From Hemileia vastatrix (Eukaryota > Basidiomycota > Pucciniomycetes > Pucciniales > Zaghouaniaceae), in assembly GCA_030280995.1 (NCBI GenBank), contig JASXTE010000008.1, positions 18,654,133 through 18,718,132 on the forward strand: 64,000 nt of DNA, in the 5' to 3' direction. Both the position numbers and the translations under genes were made by a program. Position 1 is the stretch's first letter. Every line of letters starts with the position of its first letter. The notes below the pieces were generated by a model. It made no database searches and was not told the DNA's origin. It saw only the letters and a program-made list of their open reading frames with translations. Of this stretch, positions 60,329 to 64,000 are shown one piece after another.

Positions 60329-61269
60329 TATAATCTGTATTGCTCAAGCAAAAAAAATTCACAGGCCAACTAGCGCTGGCACTAATTAGCCAAGCGTAAT
60401 CGTCGATCATTTTTTCACACGGACAATTTTCACCATCTGAAATCAAGTTTCTCGGAAGTAAAAGTTCTGACTATATCTATGGAAGTATTGAATCCGAAAA
60501 ATCCGTTTTCAAGCCCTCTTATAACTGCAACAAGACCCCTCTATCTGCGCGTTTCATCAAAAATACTAATTGCCTTAGTCTGGTGAAAAATGGACAATTT
60601 AGCAGAGGAGTCCAGTGAAACCTTTTTGTAAACGATTCGTTATGCATGTATTTTTCCAACTCTTCATCCAGCTTTTTTCTCTTACTTCAACTAAACACAA
60701 GCTCTCTATCCTGTCAAAGAGGTTATTTTTCTTGTTCCGGAATATGACTATATATATAATACGCAAAATCTTTGTTAATTGAAGTTGTTGCAAGATAAAA
60801 AATAATTGTTTTTTGCTCTTTTTCAAACAAAAAAAATATGATCCGGAGATTTTCCACTTCTTCTTCTAGCTTGCATATCTTAAGCAAATAGTTTTATGAA
60901 ACGAAACGAATTTCGGGAGACTATTATCAACGCAATCTCACCCAACAAGGAGCATGAAAGTAAATGATAAATGGTGAGCAGTATGTGAAGAAAGAAAATA
61001 GGAAAGAGAAATCACGAAGAATCAAGATTTTGATAAACTTAAAGCTGTAGTTTGGTGGGTTAGCCAAATCTTGAATCACTTGTCTTTGGCTATGAGTCTT
61101 TCATTTGTGTGTGAGGTGCCATTTAGCATATTGATCAACATTTTGCTGCGATAGGTTACATTAGTTAGAGCAATTGGCAGTTATTAAGCCCTTTTCATGA
61201 CATTGAGCTTTGACAAAAAACAAAGCCATGATTAAATGAATTAGTAAAATATAGGTTAGATACATATTA
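60329..61269. other. Intergenic DNA right of the three-exon gene
   Basis: CpG-containing down to about 60.9 kb. A 75-codon minus-strand frame (60599-60826, MKKSKKQLFFILQQLQ) has no recognisable content and I do not call it. The TA before element C is at 61268-61269. Confidence 0.4.
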
Positions 61270-61619
61270 GGGGGTATCAATGTTGACCGATCCACAATTA
61301 AATTAATTGCGGAAAATAATCCTTATACCCCAATTATCTTCCGCAATTATTTTTGCTAATAATTGGGTTATTAGACACTTTACGTGTCAATGTTCACCTC
61401 TTATCTGACATTTATTTACTCAATTTTCCATAACCACATCTTGGACAACTTTCTGGATATCCCAGCCTTCTACCTTGCTGCGCACTTCCATTCTCATCCC
61501 ATCCTGTTCATTCTATCCGCTCAGAATTTCTCCCCATTTCATCTATTTGATTCTTCTCCTTTTCATCTCGCTATCTCATCTGCTTGTTTCTGCTCCTTTT
61601 CATCTTCATTTATAATAAC

Positions 61620-63194
61620 ATGCCTCGTCATCCTAGATCTTCTCAAAGGCAGCTATCACCCAGTTGTTCTTCAATTCCCACTACTTCCTCTTTTCCCCGC
61701 TCAGCCAAGAAATCAAAGACTGTTCAATTAAAAAAAGATGATCATCTCATTCTTATCAACTGGCTGAAAACCAAATCTAACTATGATTCTTGTTTTGGTA
61801 CTGAGTATGCCACTAAAGTAGGACGGCCCCCCACATCAAAAGTTAATGGCTATCTTCTAATGGCAAATGAATTACGCAATAAGACCAAGGGAAGGATTGA
61901 TCTTTTGCCTAAACAGATGTCTGAATGCTTCAAGCATTATCGAGCAAAATACAAGAAGGCAAAGGCTCTTTCATCTTCCACTGGTTTTGGGGTTACTGAC
62001 ATTGATATAACTAAGGGTGTAAAATCCATAGACAATAAACTTGATTCTTTATGTCCTTACTTTAAAGAGATGGATGCAATTTTTGGAGAGCAAGCCGATG
62101 TTAATCCTGTAAACATGTTGGATGGAGAAGATCCTATCTCCAAACATGATGTCAAAGCAAATCTTTTCCCATCCTCTTCCTCCACTCAAGCCTCCCCTCT
62201 TCTAAATTCTACGAATCTAGATAGCTTTGCTATTGATCCTATTGGCGATTTAACCCAACCCAATCTAACTCAGGTCTGTTTCTTTTATCTTATCAATTCT
62301 ATTTTTTTATTTACTTATATTTTTCTTATTTCTTAAAAGGCTGATGAACAAACCCAGGATCCTCAATCAACTGAGTCTGAAGCTAGTGACAATGATGAGG
62401 AGGAAAATGCTACGTTGAACAAAAAGAGAAGGGCTTCAACTAGTCTAAATTTCCTCTCCCAAAGAAGACAAAAAAGTGATACTTCATCACAAACACCTTT
62501 TTCTTCGATGGAACAGTTTTTAGAGAAACGTGATGCTGGTAAGTGATATCATACCTCTTATTACTTTACTCTGCTTTTCTTCTACTTTATGTTAATTTTT
62601 ATTCTCACTCTAGAACAAGTGGAAATTGCTAAAGAGACACTGAGCTTTGAAAAGAAGAAATACGAGCTCTCTTTAAGGAGGGATGACAGAGTACAAGATT
62701 TGGAAGAGAGGAAGTATGAGCTCTCCTTACGGAAGGATGATCGGATCCAAGATTTGGAGGAGAAGAAGTTTGAGCTCTCTTTACAGAAGGATGGTAGGGC
62801 CCAAGATTTGGAGGAGAAGAAGTTTGAGTTAACTCTTAGTATTGAAAAATCCAAAAATAAGGAAAAAACACTCGAGCATCAAAACTTAATGGAACAGATG
62901 AAGTATAAGCATGATCTCCAAGAAAGTTCTAAAAAGAAAGATTTCTTGATCGAATGCATTAAAGCAAACAAATCTGTTGAAGAAATAGAACGTTTAATGA
63001 AATTTTTTGTTGACCAGTTTCTTTTATTTCTTTCACACTTCATGTGTTCATATTTATTTGTACATAAATTTTACAATTATTTTCTGTATTATACATACAA
63101 TGGGGCTGGGAGGATAGCAAAAGGCATGGGGAGAGAAGACAAGCATGTGTTGATAGAATTGAAAGGGATGGAGATTGGTGCAAACAGAGTGTGA
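61620..63194 (+). CDS. Myb/SANT-like DNA-binding, coiled-coil protein of element C (477 aa)
   Basis: Exons 61620-62273, 62340-62538 and 62614-63194 join in frame. The introns are 66 bp (GTCTGT...AAAG) and 75 bp (GTAAGT...CTAG). The ATG at 61620 (MPRHPRSSQRQLSP) is chosen because element B starts at the equivalent place. Residues about 35-130 form a Myb/SANT-like domain: LKKDDHLILINWLKTKSNYD, GRPPTSKVNGYLLMANELRN, LLPKQMSECFKHYRAKYKKA, then SSTGFGVTD. An acidic Ser-rich linker and a basic patch (NKKRRAST) follow. Then come three and a half copies of an 18-residue repeat (KKYELSLRRDDRVQDLEE) and a helical tail (EEIERLMKFF). The last 60 or so residues come from fusion with D-like sequence and are probably not original. 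Harbinger-type transposons carry a separate Myb-like protein that helps the transposase bind DNA; that role is inference here. No stop or frameshift was seen. Confidence 0.65.
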
Positions 63195-63434
63195 AAATAG
63201 GAGGATGAACTCTGTTCTTCGGGCGAAGAACAGAGTTCACTTCCATAAAATATTAGCTGAAACATAGTTTTCAATTCTGTAAAAACAGTTGTAAGTAATA
63301 GAAAAAGTCACTGATTTTTTTTATATTTAATCTGAAATTTTGTTCAGTATTACTTCAGTCTGAGTTCCATCTGATTTCCATCTGACTTCAAGTTGTGGAC
63401 TTGCTAGCAAGTCCGCCCCCCATATTGCGTGGTG
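63098..63434. repeat. Right end of a D-type CACTA-like element inside C
   Basis: Matches 34040-34599 of element D, with parts missing: TACAATGGGGCTGGGAGGAT, AGGATGAACTCTGTTCTTC, TTAGCTGAAACATAGTTTTC, and the end GGACTTGCTAGCAAGTCC then ATATTGCGTGGTG. No left end is present. Confidence 0.65.
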
Positions 63435-63444
63435 TCTGTTTAAA

Positions 63445-63800
63445 GGAGGATATAATGATTAGGTAGGGGGGTAAAGTGAGTAGAAAGGGGGGAAGGGGGG
63501 GTGTTTGAGGCGCCTAAAGAGAGGGAAAGGGGGGTTTGATGTGGGTAAAGAGAGGTGAAGGGGGGGGGGGTTTGAGGCGCCAAAAGAGAGGTGAAGGGGG
63601 GGGTTTGAGGGACATAAAGAGAGGGGAAGGGGGGAGTATTGAAGCACCTAAAAAGAGGGGAAAGGGGGTGATGAGGGACCTAAAGAGGGGGGAAAGGGGG
63701 GATTTGAGGCAGCTAAAAAGGGGGTAAAAAGGGGGTCAGAGACAGGTAAAGAGAGGGAAAAAGGGGGGCCTTGAGGATCATAAAGAGAGGTGAAGGAGAG
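63445..63800. repeat. G-rich minisatellite, ~38-bp units
   Basis: About nine units of the type AAAGAGAGGGGAAGGGGGG then TTTGAGG(CGC/GAC)C. All G-runs are on the plus strand, and many have four or more G, so G-quadruplex formation is possible. Open frames on both strands come from the repeat and are not genes. Confidence 0.8.
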
Positions 63801-63888
63801 AAAAAAAAACAAAAAAATAAAAAGATAAAAAAGAGAAAAAAGCAAAACAAAAATTAGTTTACCCTAGAACAAAAATAATAGAAGCACT

Positions 63889-63932
63889 TACAAAAAAAAC
63901 AAAAAAACCAAAAAAAAAGCAAAAAAAAAGCA

Positions 63933-63963
<31 letters not shown>

Positions 63964-63964
63964 A
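63889..63964. repeat. (GCAAAAAAAAA)n microsatellite
   Basis: About five 11-bp units of GC followed by nine A, embedded in an A-rich tract that runs to the end of the window. Confidence 0.8.
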
Positions 63965-64000
63965 ATCATGATTAGCAAATAAAAAACCATGAAAAAAGAA

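Larger units (their letters stand above)
61270..64000 (+). mobile_element. TIR element C (Myb/SANT family), runs off the window
   Basis: Begins GGGGGTATCAATGTTGACC after TA, matching the left end of element A. It carries an intact Myb/SANT gene (61620-63194), a stretch shared with the right part of element D (63098-63434), a G-rich minisatellite and an A-rich tract. The A-rich tract with nearby CTTAC and ATTAGCAA matches signals in elements A (35.8 kb) and B (44.6 kb). The right terminus lies outside the window. CpG sites are kept, so this is the youngest copy. Confidence 0.65.

Noticed and set aside
60599..60826. 75-codon minus-strand ORF beginning MKKSKKQ
   Set aside because: Low-complexity start, no recognisable content, no splice partners and no promoter-like context.
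63459..63845. Open frames in the G-rich minisatellite (both strands)
   Set aside because: They are open on both strands because of the repeat composition and read as short repeated peptides without gene context.

Overview
The window looks like transposon-dominated chromosome from a basidiomycete, most likely a rust fungus (Pucciniales). The base composition is strongly AT-rich. Introns are short (57-98 bp, GT...AG). There are two chromodomain Ty3/gypsy elements, a Ty1/copia fragment, and a Tnp2-type CACTA transposase of the kind common in rusts. Species was not determined. All coordinates and translations were read by eye, so edges not fixed by terminal repeats or target-site duplications (TSDs) are approximate.

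Layout. 0-5.9 kb: a decayed two-gene CACTA element (minus strand). 7-15 kb: a block of four decayed host-like genes: an unrecognised gene (+), two paralogous Rad5/HLTF-like SNF2 helicases (-), and between them a putative secreted protein (-). 15.6-19.45 kb: a small coding fragment, LTR-like direct repeats and two minisatellites. 19.5-28.1 kb: chromovirus 'F' (minus) with 1.18-kb LTRs; a solo LTR of the same family lies at 36.3-37.5 kb with a clean 5-bp TSD. 30.0-38.1 kb, 41.3-45.3 kb and 61.3 kb to the window end: three members (A, B, C) of a terminal-inverted-repeat family that starts GGGGGT next to TA and carries a Myb/SANT-like coiled-coil gene. A has a nested CACTA-like non-autonomous element 'D'. 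46.1-54.4 kb: a second chromovirus 'E' (minus, TSD ATAAT) with an intron-bearing gene running antisense between its chromodomain and 3' LTR. 54.4-55.7 kb: a 5'-truncated Ty1/copia RT-RNase H. 55.9-56.4 kb: a tRNA-derived SINE with an 11-bp TSD. 56.6-61.2 kb: a compositionally different, CpG-containing island with two related MITEs and an apparently intact three-exon gene.

Two themes connect the window. First, nearly all broken genes are broken by in-frame TAA, TAG or TGA at sites where CAA, CAG or CGA would restore the frame. CpG is scarce in the old repeats but present in the 56.6-61.2 kb island and in the young element C. Comparing A with C shows CpG turned into TpG or CpA site by site. This fits methylation-driven C-to-T decay of repeats around a protected gene island. 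Second, several mobile elements carry unexpected cargo: an antisense spliced gene in chromovirus E, an open frame inside the LTR of chromovirus F, and a Myb/SANT gene in TIR elements without a visible transposase.
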